Assembly: GCA_949317995.1 (NCBI GenBank)
Contig: OX439050.1
Location: 52,949,777 to 53,013,776, forward strand
Length of the DNA stretch: 64,000 nt
Reading direction: 5' to 3'
Source of the DNA: Acholoe squamosa
Taxonomy: Eukaryota > Annelida > Polychaeta > Phyllodocida > Polynoidae
In this document: positions 9,691 to 21,425 of the stretch, one piece after another
Numbering within the stretch: position 1 is the first letter of the stretch
Layout: the number at the start of each line of letters is the position of its first letter
Translations under genes and position numbers: made by a program
Notes under the pieces: model-generated
The model's database searches: none
Told to the model about the DNA's origin: nothing
Seen by the model: the letters and a program-made list of their open reading frames with translations, nothing else

Positions 9691-12446
9691 CGCGACCATG
9701 ACTCTTGAATTAACTCTTGAAATAACAAACAAAATTAATGTCCAGCCAACAGCACAACAGCCCCAACCACTCACAGCATACTTGAATCAGTGTGACATCA
9801 CAACCACATGTGACCTAAGGTGCTAAGGGATAACACCAGTTGTAGTGACAGTGCTGAGCCCATATGTCCCCTGCACTTACCAATGTACCATTTAACCAAA
9901 CATTGGTTGAATGGTAACATTTTCAAATTTCCAAAGCGATATAAAGCATTTAGAGCTTATTTACTATTTCCAGTAACCAATGTACATGACAGGTGATTAC
10001 AACATGGAATATTTTAGCTCAAGATTTCTTTTTAAAATCTATGACTTAAAGTTTAACTTTGAAATATCATTTCAACCCTATGCTTCCCCTCGTCTGGCCA
10101 CAGATCCCAAAACATTGCATAGGTACGTTTTTGCCTTGATGCAAAGAGCGCGCAGTTTGGTAAAGATCAGGGGAGATATCTCCCCACTGCTTCTTAACCT
10201 TCTGGACTTCAGACTTTGGAAATCTGACTCATACATTTTTCATCATGTAACGCTGTGGTAGGAGTCACCTTCAGCAGGTGAGGGTTTTCGGGGCCAGAAG
10301 ATGAACTGTTATAACTGTTGTCGGTTTGGTGACAGTAAGTGTCAGAAAATCAAACAATCACAATACTTCTACCTGAATATCTTTCATGCTGTATTGTGCC
10401 TTTTCAAATTGTTCCTACATGGAAGTGGCTTCCGAGAGATCTCTCATAATTTTTTAGTGAATGGTAAGGATGATTGGATTGAATGACCCCCTGCCATTTA
10501 TAGTATTACATGCAGGGGGATGTAGAGTAGAGGGTATGTCACCTGGAGCTATATTGCAGAAGTAAAGTACTGTATGGTCTTGGCAACTTAGACAGTTCCC
10601 TCTATATTACTTGGTGGAATGATGTAGCATGAAAACTGCATCTAAATGAGAATTATCAGTGGAAAACTCCAATCTGAAGTATTTTATTTGGCTGATTCTC
10701 TGTAGATAAAGCATACGATTGATCCTATCTGTGACCGTACCATAGGATAGCACCTTAAACTGAACTCCAAGAGTACACCACATTACCTAATTGATGGGAT
10801 CTACTTAAACAAATCTGCCCAAGCTGTTTTTAACTAAAATGTATGGGATGGGCTTGGTGAGATTAGTGCAGGTTGACTCTACCATGGAAATGTCGCTGGC
10901 AGATATCAGTAGGGGGCAGCACGGTGATCAAAAATCACAAGTAGACTTCTCTCACAAAGTCTTTATCCTGTACATTTAGTTAAGAAGTGCTTGAACAGAT
11001 TTGTTTAGTTATTGCTGATAGATTTCTTTATTATTTATATTTCTTTTGGGGGGGGATGGGAACCTTAAGCTCTAACAGAACGAGAAAGAAAACATTAACT
11101 CTAGTGATACCGTTCCTATACCATCCGCTGAAAGTGTAATGCTGTCAGACTGTCAGTAAGTTTGATTTGAGCACATGACCCCAGTTTTCATTTGCTTCTC
11201 AGAGGTGTTTACTAACGAAATCCCCCATAGACTTGACCAAAGCTTTTCTTTTGTGACGAGATGTGCATTTAAAGACAGACCTGTGACTAACTGTTCAATG
11301 GGATAGGTTCTACTTCACCTCATTAAATGTTTATTGTAAACAATATACTGTGTAGAAAAAGAAAATAGATATTCAATTTCATCTGGACCTAATCTCCTAA
11401 CCTAATGATTAAGAGACAAGCAATCTACAGTTGTTCCTTTGTGGTTACAAGTGTTGGTGTTTCACCTTAATCTGTTAACCTTAAACTAAAAATTGAAGTG
11501 TTAGGACTTTAATTCCAAGGTGGAGTTTCCTTATATAGATATATAGAGGCCAGTACTGATTCTAGGCGAATTTCCTTTTAAATCCCCCCTCCACCAACAC
11601 CACCACCACCCAAGTACAGTATTTCAAAGCTAATCCCAAAGCTATCTCAAAGCTATCCTCTCCAACCCTAACCCTGCCTACAGGTCTGGGTTTTACGCCA
11701 CGGGACCTCTCACCCTTGACGTGTCTTTGGGCAGCAGGTGAGATTTAAATTCTGACTGAGTGGCCAACCCTGCAGCCCACACAAACTGTGTTAGGCGGAC
11801 AGTGCTGGCACATACTGAATCAATCAAACAATGCTGTGGCTAGACCCGGGGCTAGACTTCCCTGCACCTGTTCACCAGTCAGACAAACACCAGGTAGTCA
11901 TGCACTCAAACATAGCATTGGTAAATACTACATGGGCACGAAAGTTTCCCATACGTATATATACATATAAAGGAATCTTAATATTTCTATTAAAATGAAA
12001 CATTGAACTTACCCTTCATAATCTGTCATATTGCCTGTCCTCTCATTCAAGGGGGGCTGCCATTTTGATTAGCTGGTTGCAGTGTATTTTGGATGTAGGT
12101 ATGTAACCAGCGGAATTAGCCTCTTCAAGAAGCATGCAGAGTATGGAAAGTAGAGGGAACCACCTATGGTATGATGCACAGAGGCTCAGTGGAAATTGGC
12201 CATGATCCTGGGCAATTAGTCTCATACAATGTCTGGAGGTGGGGGCCAAAAAGTAAGTGACAAATAAAGATCTGTGCAGGCCCTTAGGTTTAAATCAGGG
12301 CAGTGTTTAAGGTTACGTGGACGTAAATGCTGCCCTCTCGTGAGTCATATGGTATTCAGGACTGCACTGAAGGGTGTTCTGACTGCTGATTGGTTTAGAA
12401 TTAGACAGAAGAAATATTGGTAAAATTATGAAAAAAATCACAATGG
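9675..12446. other. Intergenic or intronic sequence without a recognised gene
   Basis: AT-rich with scattered short open frames. A short Cys-rich frame near 10300 (NCYNCCRFGDSKC) superficially recalls a zinc knuckle but has no supporting context. A stretch at 11660-11780, ending in a GGCCAACCCTGCAGCCCAC block, may be an old SINE-like fragment. No exon with convincing splice sites was seen. Confidence 0.4.
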
Positions 12447-13078
12447 GCAGATGAGGGGAAAGGGCCCTCCCTGCAGGATTTTTAGTACTGTGTTTGGCCA
12501 CTGGGGGAGCTACAAAGGCCATAAATGTGAAAAATAGGCCAAAAATTACTATTATGTACTTTTTTACATAGAAAAAGATGGTTTTCCCAAAAACGTTCTA
12601 TTTTCAGGCACTTCCTGTCTATTTGGAATGTAAATGGAACGTTTTGAATCCAAAAAGAGGCTAAAATAGGGGTTCTCAGGTAAATGTGTTACCATGGCAA
12701 CCAAAATAAACGTTCCAAATAGAAAAAAAATATATAATGTCAATTGAAAGAATGATTCATCCTGATTCATATACTGAAAAAAGCATATAGATACCATTTC
12801 TAGATCCAAAACTGTGCCCAAAAGAATGTGAAAGTTTGGTCATTTTTGATTGATTATATGAATCATTATGCTAATTAGATGCCAAATTCAAAGCAAACAA
12901 TGAATAATACAGCTTATTGCCTATATTGATACAGTTATGTCATTCCATTTTTGTGAAGCAATATCTCCAAGACCAAAAGGGCTATCTGCAAGGGTTATAC
13001 CTCATTTTAAAGCTGATAACTTCAATTTCAAATGTCACATTTCAGCTCGGAGGACCCTTTCCCCTCATCTGTCCACAG
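12447..13078. mobile_element. Inverted-repeat element with CAGATGAGGGGAAAGGG ends
   Basis: CAGATGAGGGGAAAGGG at the left end is matched by CCCTTTCCCCTCATCTG at the right end, about 600 bp apart. A second inverted pair inside (AAACGTTCTATTT / AAACGTTCCAAATAG type motifs) adds secondary structure. No coding sequence lies between them. CAG...CTG termini recall hAT or related MITEs, but no clear target duplication is visible, so the boundaries are approximate. Confidence 0.55.
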
Positions 13079-13587
13079 GTGTTCCCAAATAGTTAATAAA
13101 TGGAATAGTAGGTGTGTTTTTATATTATGCCAGGCCTTGGGGATTTTATAGATATGCAAAAGTTAATCTGGCCAATGGAGATTTGTAGGCCCAAAATAGG
13201 GTAGAATGGCACTCACTGCACATATCATTCCCTTATTTAAGATTTTCAGGGTTAAGCCTATCCAACATTCTGTTAGATTGTGTATGAGGGATGAGTTAAC
13301 CGTGCTATGGTTGAAATTTTTACCAACGAACATTTTAGGCGGCTGTTTTTGTGTGTTATGCTATATAGAAACATAGAGGAAATGGATTTAGTTCCATGTG
13401 ACCTGAAGGCAGTATTTTGCGGTAGGTGAATATAACTAAGGAAAGCAGTGTGATACAGCTGCCACCTGTTGCCAATACTGAGAACGAAAGCATGTCATGC
13501 TTGCACGACCTAGAGGCTAGACTGACAGAAGTCTGTCCCATTGTACCTACTAATAAGCCTGTCACGCAGTTCTATTAGACAAACTAT

Positions 13588-13771
13588 GGGGCCCCCAAGG
13601 GGACCCCCCCTGAGGTCACAATGTCGCCAAAATGTAAGGTCTCAGATCAAATGTCACTTTTCTAAAGATTGGAAATGTCACATGTCACTTTTAAAAGGGT
13701 ACAAAGTCGAAATGTCGCCAAAAAATGGCCAAAAGTCGCCATGTCGTTTTTTACCCCTTGGGGGCCACAAC
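13588..13771. mobile_element. Small foldback with internal ATGTCGCC repeats
   Basis: GGGGCCCCCAAGGGGA at the left is matched by an inverted copy (TACCCCTTGGGGGCCAC) at the right. The short interior repeats AATGTCGCCAAAA / AATGTCACTTTT motifs in both orientations. It looks like a MITE of about 180 bp. Confidence 0.55.
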
Positions 13772-15991
13772 TATTTATGGCCAGACCCTCAGCTTATATG
13801 GGGATCATACAATACAGCCCAGGCTACCTTCTACCCTCAGCTGACCATAACCACATGGTCCCAGGCACCTCATGGGGAGCAGGGGTAGTTTCATTCCATA
13901 TCACACACCAGATCCCTCTATAAATATATGACTATCAGATCATCGAATACCCATATACTTGTGATAATCAAATAATTCGGTTGCACTGACATCAAGATAA
14001 ATTTTGGTTAACCAAGAGGTACTTTACAGACATAGGGTTCCTCTTGTTGATGTAATTGTCTATACACAGTGTTGGGTTTTAGCTGAATCTACCCAGTATA
14101 CATTAGGCATGACCCCGGAGCAGGCCTGTTTGATCCCCAATCAATGCCCAATCACCCATGAATAGAACTACGCAGGACCCTCTCTACTATATTTGGGACG
14201 TCTTAATGGGATTGTCACTAAGATGGTCTCACTTTTCTAAGCGCTAAAGATGAACAGTCTAAATGAAAGTTACGGTGTTTAGTGTTTTCTTACTAGATTC
14301 TAATGCTATGGCTAAAAGGGACTTGAAATTAAGAATATTAATTTTCATTGGGCAGCGAGCCTTTATACAAGGGACTGACCAGTCGCCAACAATCCTAACT
14401 CGTTTTGTGTTTGATCGTATTGGCATGAACATCTTTGAACTGGTAACTCATCCCTCTTTCAATTCATTTTTATTTCACTCAGCATACATTTTTATTTCAA
14501 GATTTCAACACTTGTGACAGTCTCCACATCAATTTCTACAGAAGTTTGATGATTCAATAACAAGTCAAGGTATGCATTATTACAACCCTATTAACATTGG
14601 GGAGAGTGTTCATTTGGTTACAACAGTTATTAAATCAGTGTACATTAATTAAATTCATGAATGTTGGTAAAAATATTTAATTCAATTGTCTGCCTGTTAG
14701 GAATTAACATTATAAGATAAAAACAGTTGACAGAGTACATATTGTCCTTGACCAGGGATAATTCGAATCATATAAAACTAATGAGGAACCACGGAAAAAT
14801 AGTACCTCACGGATCATCTGTACAAGACCATATATGGTATACATGCATATATATATATATATGCACTTAGGGTAGGTTAACCTAAAGACGTCCACATACC
14901 TAGAGACCCACCGAAATAACCACAAATATGAGGTTGCATATAAATGAATATTACCAACTTGTTGATTCAACACTCATCAATGATTTAGCACAGTTGATTT
15001 AGAAACAAGCCCATCTTTGAGGCCATTTCGTGGGGTGGACGTCTCAAGGTATATATAGACATCTCAAAGTTAATCTCCCCTACTGTTTCTCTCTCAGATT
15101 TATTTATCAATAAAATAAGATCAAATGCATGTACATATTCCACATTAATGAAAATTGTTACATTGTGTCAGTACCTTAGATATCCTTCTTTTAAGAGAAA
15201 GGAATCTATCATTTAATACTGCATACATTTAGTTACATAATTATTATTTGATATCAAAGGGGACAAATCATACTCTGGATTGTACAGGAATTAACAACAG
15301 TACCAAAACGGCATCACAGTCATTACATCGTTGTCTCATTTACACAAAGGATAATACAGTATTGTGAATGGTGTATTGTATTTAATATTACATTCGATAT
15401 CCTAAATAAATACAGTTAACCCCATTACAAAGTTCATATCCCCCTAATATTGTTTGTAAAGGTACGGTATCAAGGTACACATGTATACTCTAGCTACCAG
15501 AGGAGTGTTTAAACAAGCATCGTGAGTATGCAGTATTTCAATAAATAGGATACAAACTATACTTTCGCTTTTTTAAAGGTCTTTTTTCACAGAAAAAAAA
15601 AAGATAAAAAAATAGCATGATCTTGTACATGAGACTACCCATTCTCAGTCACATATTCATAAAGTTCACATAGTGTGACAGAAACATTTTTTTTTAACAT
15701 TAAGCTTGTTCGGTTATCTAGAGGAGGTTTTACAAGTATGCATATCTGATAAATATTTCAATAGACAGTACCTGTCATACCAAGGGTAATTGACCATGTA
15801 TAAAAGGTGAAAATAGGAGGTGTGATGTCATTGGGGGAATTACTATACCAAGTTCTATGCTTCATTCTATAGTTTTGTTCTCGGTTAGAGTCAGAAGAGC
15901 TTAAAGTTTCAGTCCTGTTCTTATTTCTACTCAACATCTTTAAATAACATGGTGTATACCCCAGTGTTATATGATCTATACCAGATTTAAA
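13772..15991. other. Non-coding stretch, containing the probable 3' UTR of the 15992 exon
   Basis: AT-rich sequence. TTTATT on the plus strand near 15101 would be an AATAAA signal for a minus-strand transcript ending below 15992. No exon was recognised. A TATATG-type microsatellite lies near 14845-14860. Confidence 0.4.
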
Positions 15992-16165
15992 CTATTTGTC
16001 TAGTTCCCCACCACCAGGATGCGCCGTAGTCTGCCCCACATTGGTCACGTGGGCTGCTTGCTGTGCTGCCATTGGTGGACTAATCGGACCAATAGTAAAG
16101 TCGGAGATGCTGCTGCCTTCCATCATGTCTTGATACCCCGAACCCGTACTTTCAGAGGCACTGTC
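15992..16165 (-). CDS. Terminal coding exon of an unidentified protein
   Basis: On the minus strand the exon follows an AT/pyrimidine-rich tract and CCGTAG (acceptor at 16166-16167), begins in phase 0 and stays open for 57 codons to TAG at 15992-15994. The peptide is Ser/Gly-rich and acidic at first (SASESTGSGYQDMMEG), then SISDFTIGPISPPM, then Ala/Gln/Thr/Gly-rich to a final GELDK. This biased, disordered composition is typical of the C-terminus of a regulatory or transcription-related protein; I do not recognise the family. Its phase does not fit any mapped exon end of the SUEL-CUB-CCP gene in a way that keeps a long frame (entering in phase 1 stops after 3 codons). It is therefore probably another gene, whose other exons would lie upstream on the minus strand with the lectin-receptor gene nested in its intron. 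Confidence 0.6.
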   Translation of the reverse strand, partial: DSASESTGSGYQDMMEGSSISDFTIGPISPPMAAQQAAHVTNVGQTTAHPGGGELDK

Positions 16166-18575
16166 CTACGGTATCCAGGAAATTGTGAATTTGAAAATTA
16201 AATTATCATCAAAATGAATAAAAAAAAAATTAAAAAAATTGTTAGATTTATCTATTTTGTATTTGTACTAATCAAAAGCCTTTCCTTTTTTCATCATTAC
16301 CCTGCAGAAGTATGATCATGTTTTTTGTCGTTGATTTTTTTTCCAAAAGATTTTCTATGCAAGAAGAATTTTATAATGTAGAAGATAAGCATCTTGGAAT
16401 ATTACAGTGATAATTACAATACAAAATTATGTCTACTATTTACCTATATAAAACAGAACAAGAGGGAATGGTCTCCAAAAAAAGATATATAATAAAGATG
16501 GGTTTCTACTAGGAGTTTTTCTTATATTCTAGCAGGTCACTGAAAATCTTAGACAAAATAATTGTAACAGTATACCAGTTTGAGTATGGTACTCTCTAAC
16601 ATACGATATCCAAAAGAAAGGCACTATCCACAAATATATTTTCCCTAGTACAAGTACCTTAATCCAAAATTGAGAAAAACCGGAATGTAATGGAATATTT
16701 GTTTTCAAAATCTTTTATCTTATGAAACATAAAGTAAAAAAAATGGGAAAAATTCAGTACTAGAGGGTATTTCTTAATGATGTTCATGAGATTAATTAAG
16801 ATGTCCCCATTTCATTCTGATATAGTTTGTGAGCTCACTGGCATACCTTACAATTGTAAATTGTGTGTAGTGAAGGGAGGTGCACACAATGCATGAGCAA
16901 ACACTGAAAACCCATGGGAGCTCCCTTGATGCCAGTGCTGACGACCTAGGTCATCCAACTGACAATAGAAAAATCTTAAACCATAGGTTATCATTGTGAA
17001 TATTCAAAGGTGTCTTAGTTAATAATCAAGTAATTAAGGGGATTCGATTTTCTATCCTTTGAATAACCAAAGTTATCAAAGCATTGACCTATGTTTAAGG
17101 TTTCAGTACCATCCCCTTAATAACCCATTGAGGGCTAGCATTGACTATAGTCGACACCATGGTAGGCCTAGTGTCGACTATAGTCGACACCATGGCAGGC
17201 CTAGCATCAACTATAGTTGACGCCCATTATATAGGATTAGTATAGGAATTGAAAATAGGCTCGTCCTCTATGAACTATACTTTTTTCAGAGGCCGTCCCC
17301 ATGGTCAGGGCAATAGTTTCTGCTCTGCCCTTAAAGGGTTAAATAGATTTCAGTGTAGCCATGAATGCAAGCAAACATGTGCACCAGGGTTTTAGAAATT
17401 GTGCGTTATGATAGAAATTTGTGTTAGTTGCACTGTAGTGAATAGATGATGCTTGCTGTGCAGACAAATAGATCAAACTAGATTTCCTTGAACAAATAGC
17501 GAAGTGTCAGAAAAGGATCTTCAGTCCCTTTTTTCTCATTTGTACAGAAAAATTACGATCCAAAACACAAAGTCATACAATAATGGTCATCATATATCAA
17601 CATTTTAGTCCTGCTTTGCATACATGATACAGTATATTATTTCCCACCCTGTAATTCTGTGGGTTGCGTCAAGGTTGGACATACGACATGTACAGTCAGC
17701 CTTCACCTCCTCAACTCTTTGATTCCTCGATCAGGTCCCTCATTACCTCAGACAGAAATTGGCATCTCCCTCTATATTTTCTATTATATTTGGATTAAAT
17801 CCTCAGATAAGCTGCTTCCTCAAACATTTTCCTTTGCATTTTCCATATCTGAGGCTGACTGCACTATATTTTACATCTAGGAGGACAAGCACTGTCCTCA
17901 ATTGAATGTGATAATCATGATACACTTGGTATAATTATGCTTCTACCTTTGGTATTAGGAGGAAAATGTTCTAATGGTTCAGGGTCTTTCCACGTGTAAG
18001 CACTCGAAATGAAAAGCATACTAGTCATAATATAAGCCTTGCCCTGTCAAATTAAAAGAGTTTCATGGTTTGCCCCAAAAACAATTGTTTCAACCAATGA
18101 AGAAGGATTTCTATATAGATTTTAAGAACTGCTTTCAAGTGCTACCTTTAGATAGTAAGCAGTTATACTTTGATGATTTGATGGCTTTGCAGACCGTTAG
18201 ACATAATATTGAGTTTGCCTCTTTGTGTGGGACTAGGTGGTTCTCTCCAATAACTGTGCCAGAAGAGGTTCAAGTAGCAGTGTTGGTGATTCTGAGTGTA
18301 AATTGCTATTGGCAGTTTTCATTATCATTACATCTTTACATGACACAATGTTGAATAGCATACTCAAAGAAAATAGGATCACCAGGGTCTTCTTCTTAGT
18401 GGCTAGCATGTAACATCTCCAAAAAGTAAGTGAACAGTTCAGAAGCCTAAGGTATACTGTCCTGACACTAGCAACATTTAACATTGTGACTTGAGGGGTT
18501 TGAATTAGCTTATTCATGTTATATATCCTATGTTGGTTACTTAGAAGACCCTATCAGTCCTATATTTTCATTGCA
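16166..18575. other. Sequence between two minus-strand genes
   Basis: AT-rich, no recognised exon. It contains the palindrome-bearing foldback at 17122-17341 (separate entry). The short open frames on both strands around 18070-18517 lack splice or domain support. Confidence 0.4.
17122..17341. mobile_element. Foldback element with three 33-bp units built on long palindromes
   Basis: TAACCCATTGAGGGC on the left and GCCCTTAAAGGGTTA on the right form inverted ends. Inside, three 33-bp tandem units start at 17135, 17168 and 17201. Each is centred on an ACTATAGT palindrome; the middle one is a perfect 20-bp palindrome at 17171-17190. The ends resemble those of the 25803/36841 foldback family (AACCCTTCAAGGGCC). 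Confidence 0.55.
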
Positions 18576-18581
18576 TTTATT
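18576..18581 (-). terminator. Polyadenylation signal AATAAA for the SUEL-CUB-CCP gene
   Basis: TTTATT on the plus strand reads AATAAA on the minus strand, about 365 bp past the TGA at 18946. That is a plausible 3' UTR length. Other weaker variants may also be used. Confidence 0.4.
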
Positions 18582-18945
18582 CAACATTTTCAGAAACTGA
18601 CTACATGGCACTTTAAAAAGTTGAACTTCAGTAGCATGTAGATTTGGAAGTCTATATTCTAAAGTTCATCTAAGACTTTCCAACCAAATGCCATATACAT
18701 AATGGTTCTTATGACTATAAACTGTAAATACAGGAAATGTCTTTGTTTCCTGCTTTAAATATGTACAACCTTATAATATACACCTTCTTACTTTATACAC
18801 TATCAGATCACTTATGATATATACATACAGTATCACCATGGTAGGAAACAGAGGTGGTGGTGTAGAAAAGATGATAGTTTTACATAGTCTCACAACAGCT
18901 TTATATTACAATAATTCACATAGAAACAAGACAGAAGAGAAAGGA

Positions 18946-19112
18946 TCAGAGAAGAAGAACCTTTCTGGATCGTATGGTGCCATCTTTGTAAATGTAGCTT
19001 TCGTATACATGGTCCTGTTCCCGTGACGTCACCGGGCCCTGGGGGTGATATTCCACCTGGTGGGAAAACCTGTGAGTAGAGTAGGGGTGCGGCTGTGCAT
19101 GGATCTCAGAAA
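18946..19112 (-). CDS. SUEL-CUB-CCP receptor exon 8: end of cytoplasmic tail and stop
   Basis: The acceptor CCCAACAG precedes position 19112. The exon starts with 2 bases that complete a codon with the single base left by exon 7, stays open for 54 codons and ends at TGA (18946-18948). The peptide is His/Tyr-rich (SEIHAQPHPYSTHRFSH), later acidic with closely spaced tyrosines (HVYESYIYKDG) and a basic end (RSRKVLLL). The clustered tyrosines could be phosphorylation sites, but no ITAM, SH2- or PDZ-binding consensus is clear. It lies on the cytoplasmic side, because the transmembrane helix is two exons upstream. Confidence 0.8.
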
Positions 19113-19643
19113 CTGTTGGGAGAGAGTAGATTACATGTTGTATTATGTTTGATTATTTGAATTGAAAGAGACTCAGAGGTTATACTGTACACTACAGCTC
19201 CACAGCAAGGTAATTCATAAAAAGTGACGACCAATCTAGAATTAAATGAATTTAGAAACGATCCTTCTAGAAAAGTATTACTGGAATTATTTGCAGAAAA
19301 ATTGCAAATCTTTTACAATCTTTTATGCCCTAAAAGAATAGTGATTGAATTAATGATTATTGTGATTGAAATAGTGTGCTCCAAAAGGCTGTACTTCTAT
19401 TATTTCCATGAAGTATCAGTATTGACGAATTACATAATTCTCTGGTCGTTTTTCCTTGATGACATCGTAAGTTTTTATGAATCACCCTGCAGAGGTTTTT
19501 CACAACATCATAATCTCTTAGGATGTCGTAGAGATATTTTCACACAATCTGTAAAACTATATCCGCTTGGTACTTTTCATTGAATTTATTCCGTCATGAT
19601 GCATCAAAAAAATTCCTCAGATGACAGCTAAGATGAGAATAGC

Positions 19644-20264
19644 CAAACCTTGTTTGGCTATGGCAGAGGCAATATTATTATGAAATATAAGTTGGTGATT
19701 ACCTGTGGATGCCCTGGGATCCCCTTGCTTGGCCAGGACATTGGCAATACTATGAAATATAAGTTGGTGATTACCTGTGGATGCCCTGGGATCCCCTTGC
19801 TTGGCCAGGACATTGGACATTGGCAATACTATGAAATATAAGTTGGTGATTACCTGTGGATGCCCTGGGATCCCCTTGCTTGGCCAGGACATTGGCAATA
19901 CTATGAAATATAAGTTGGTGATTACCTGTGGATGCCCTGGGATCCCCTTGCTTGGCCAGGACATTGGACATTGGCAATACTATGAAATATAAGTTGGTGA
20001 TTACCTGTGGATGCCCTGGGATCCCCTTGCTTGGCCAGGACATTGGCAATACTATGAAATATAAGTTGGTGATTACCTGTGTATGCCCTGGGATCCCCTT
20101 GCTTGGCTATGACAGAGGCAATATTATGAAATATAAGTTGGTGATTACCTGTGGATGCCCTGGGATCCCCTTGTTTGGCCAGGACATTGGCAATATTATG
20201 AAATATAAGTTGGTTATTACCTGTGGATGCCCTGGGATCCCCTTGCTTGGCCATGACATTGGCA
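19644..20264. repeat. Minisatellite of 72/79-bp units, each carrying an exon end and 5' splice site
   Basis: Eight splice-donor-bearing units, with ACCTGTGG (the donor on the opposite strand) at 19701, 19773, 19852, 19924, 20003, 20075, 20147 and 20219. The spacing is 72 or 79 bp, and a partial unit lies at the left end. The 79-bp units contain an extra ATTGGAC. The rightmost unit is part of exon 7. Read on the minus strand, a 72-bp unit is open and encodes 24 residues ending AKQGDPRAST. The four rightmost donors are in frame with each other; the first 79-bp unit breaks the frame. Confidence 0.95.
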
Positions 20265-20357
20265 GACCGGATGAGCTCATTCATGGGAGGCACGTCACGT
20301 GCTGTCAGTGAGGGCTGCTGGGACAGAGTGACTGGCTTCCGCTTTGGGGGACAGATA
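20221..20357 (-). CDS. SUEL-CUB-CCP receptor exon 7: juxtamembrane cytoplasmic segment
   Basis: The acceptor TTTGCCAG ends at 20358. The exon starts with one base finishing a Cys codon begun in exon 6, then reads ICPPKRKPVTLSQQPS, DVPPMNELIRS and AKQGDPRAST. It leaves one base before the donor CACAG|GTAATA (phase 1), as exon 8 requires. The start is basic, as expected just inside the membrane, and the Cys residues next to the helix could be palmitoylated. The last part of the exon is the first unit of the 72-bp minisatellite, so further copies of its donor follow downstream and alternative 5' splice-site use is possible. Confidence 0.8.
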
Positions 20358-20815
20358 CTGGCAAATCAAAGTGGAATTATTGTGAGCACGGTGCATGGAG
20401 TTCTAATTATTTCTGTTGAAAACATTTAAAGTGAAAAACAGTATTGCTGTCATTTATCACTGGGATGTGCCTGAGCATTCACAAGGCTGTAACTTTTAGT
20501 GTATTTTAATGTGCCACAGGTTAAATAAAACCTGTATAATTAGAGCTCGGAAAAAGCCTTGAAAACAGGAGTGAGAAACTGATTAGATACATTATTCTTA
20601 GTAAATATAATGCAAGTATAAGAAATACGACTGGAACAAAAGGATAGTGAATTTACTGCTGGCAGATGATCATCATATGACCTGTAGGCAGTTGATCGAC
20701 TGCCTTAGACCCGAGTCAGAAATTTGAGCACTGTATATGTACCAGTTATTCCTCAGAAACCTAAGCATTTCCGAAAAACCTACGAGATGCTCAAATGACC
20801 CGAAGCTAGACTGTG

Positions 20816-21248
20816 GTGAGTTTCATTGACGAAATGCAGCTGATCGTCAGCAAGATCAACATGATTACGGCTCATCGGAAGGACCTCCTCAAGCCTGTCA
20901 TCATGCCGAAATACGGAGAACACCTGCTAAAGAAGGCGGGGAACGACCATAAGTTCCTGCACGGCAGCAACTTAGAGGAGGCCATAAAAGAGGTTGACAC
21001 TGCACACAAGATGGCTGAGAAACTGGAAAAGTCACAGCCAAAGCCAGCGCCCGGGAAAGCCAAGCCAGCACAAAAACTGCAGCAGAGATGGTCTTACCCA
21101 CCAAAGAGGCCTAACAACATGCAAATGGGCATGGCCATGCCCACAATGAACTTCCCACGGATGCCCATCGTGTTCCCTCAGATGGGCTACAACACGGCAC
21201 CTCGGGTCAATGCCCCGCGCAACCCACGCCCACCTGCGCCACCTATAA
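20816..21248 (+). pseudogene. DIRS/YR-retrotransposon Gag-like fragment in an intron
   Basis: A plus-strand open frame, antisense to the host gene, reads HRKDLLKPVIMPKYGEHL, then DHKFLHGSNLEEAIKEVD, a Lys/Pro-rich linker and a Met/Pro-rich tail. The 'HR..L.P...' followed by 'FL.G.NL.E..KE' pattern resembles the Gag-like ORF of DIRS-type tyrosine-recombinase retrotransposons. It lacks a proper start (a TAG lies just upstream in frame) and ends in AT-rich intron sequence. It is richer in G+C than its surroundings, as expected for an inserted element. The rest of the element is absent. The frame continues by chance across exon 6 of the host gene. Confidence 0.55.
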
Positions 21249-21337
21249 TCTTAATTATACCTCAACTTACAGGTAAGTCTCGATTTATGTCAAAATTATC
21301 AAGAATGATTAAAAAGATAAAATTATATTACACTCAC

Positions 21338-21425
21338 CATCTCCTACATAGAAATACCAGACCTAAGAGTGCAAGTCCTACCACAGTTCCTATAGCCACC
21401 CCTATTCCTACTGCAATAAGTATAC
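21338..21425 (-). CDS. SUEL-CUB-CCP receptor exon 6: transmembrane helix
   Basis: The acceptor TCTGTTACAG precedes 21425 and the donor GATG|GTGAGT follows 21338. The exon starts with 2 bases (matching phase 1 of exon 5) and ends in phase 2. It encodes ILIAVGIGVAIGTVVGLAL followed by LGLVFLCRR: an uninterrupted hydrophobic helix with GxxxG-like small residues, ending in Cys and two Arg, the usual stop-transfer signal. It makes the product a type I single-pass membrane protein. Only a few residues separate the CCP domain from the membrane, so the CCP sits close to the surface. Confidence 0.88.

Noticed and set aside
10301-10486. Cys-rich frame resembling a CCHC zinc knuckle
   Set aside because: Residue spacing (C-x2-C-C...C) does not match CCHC, and nothing retroviral surrounds it.
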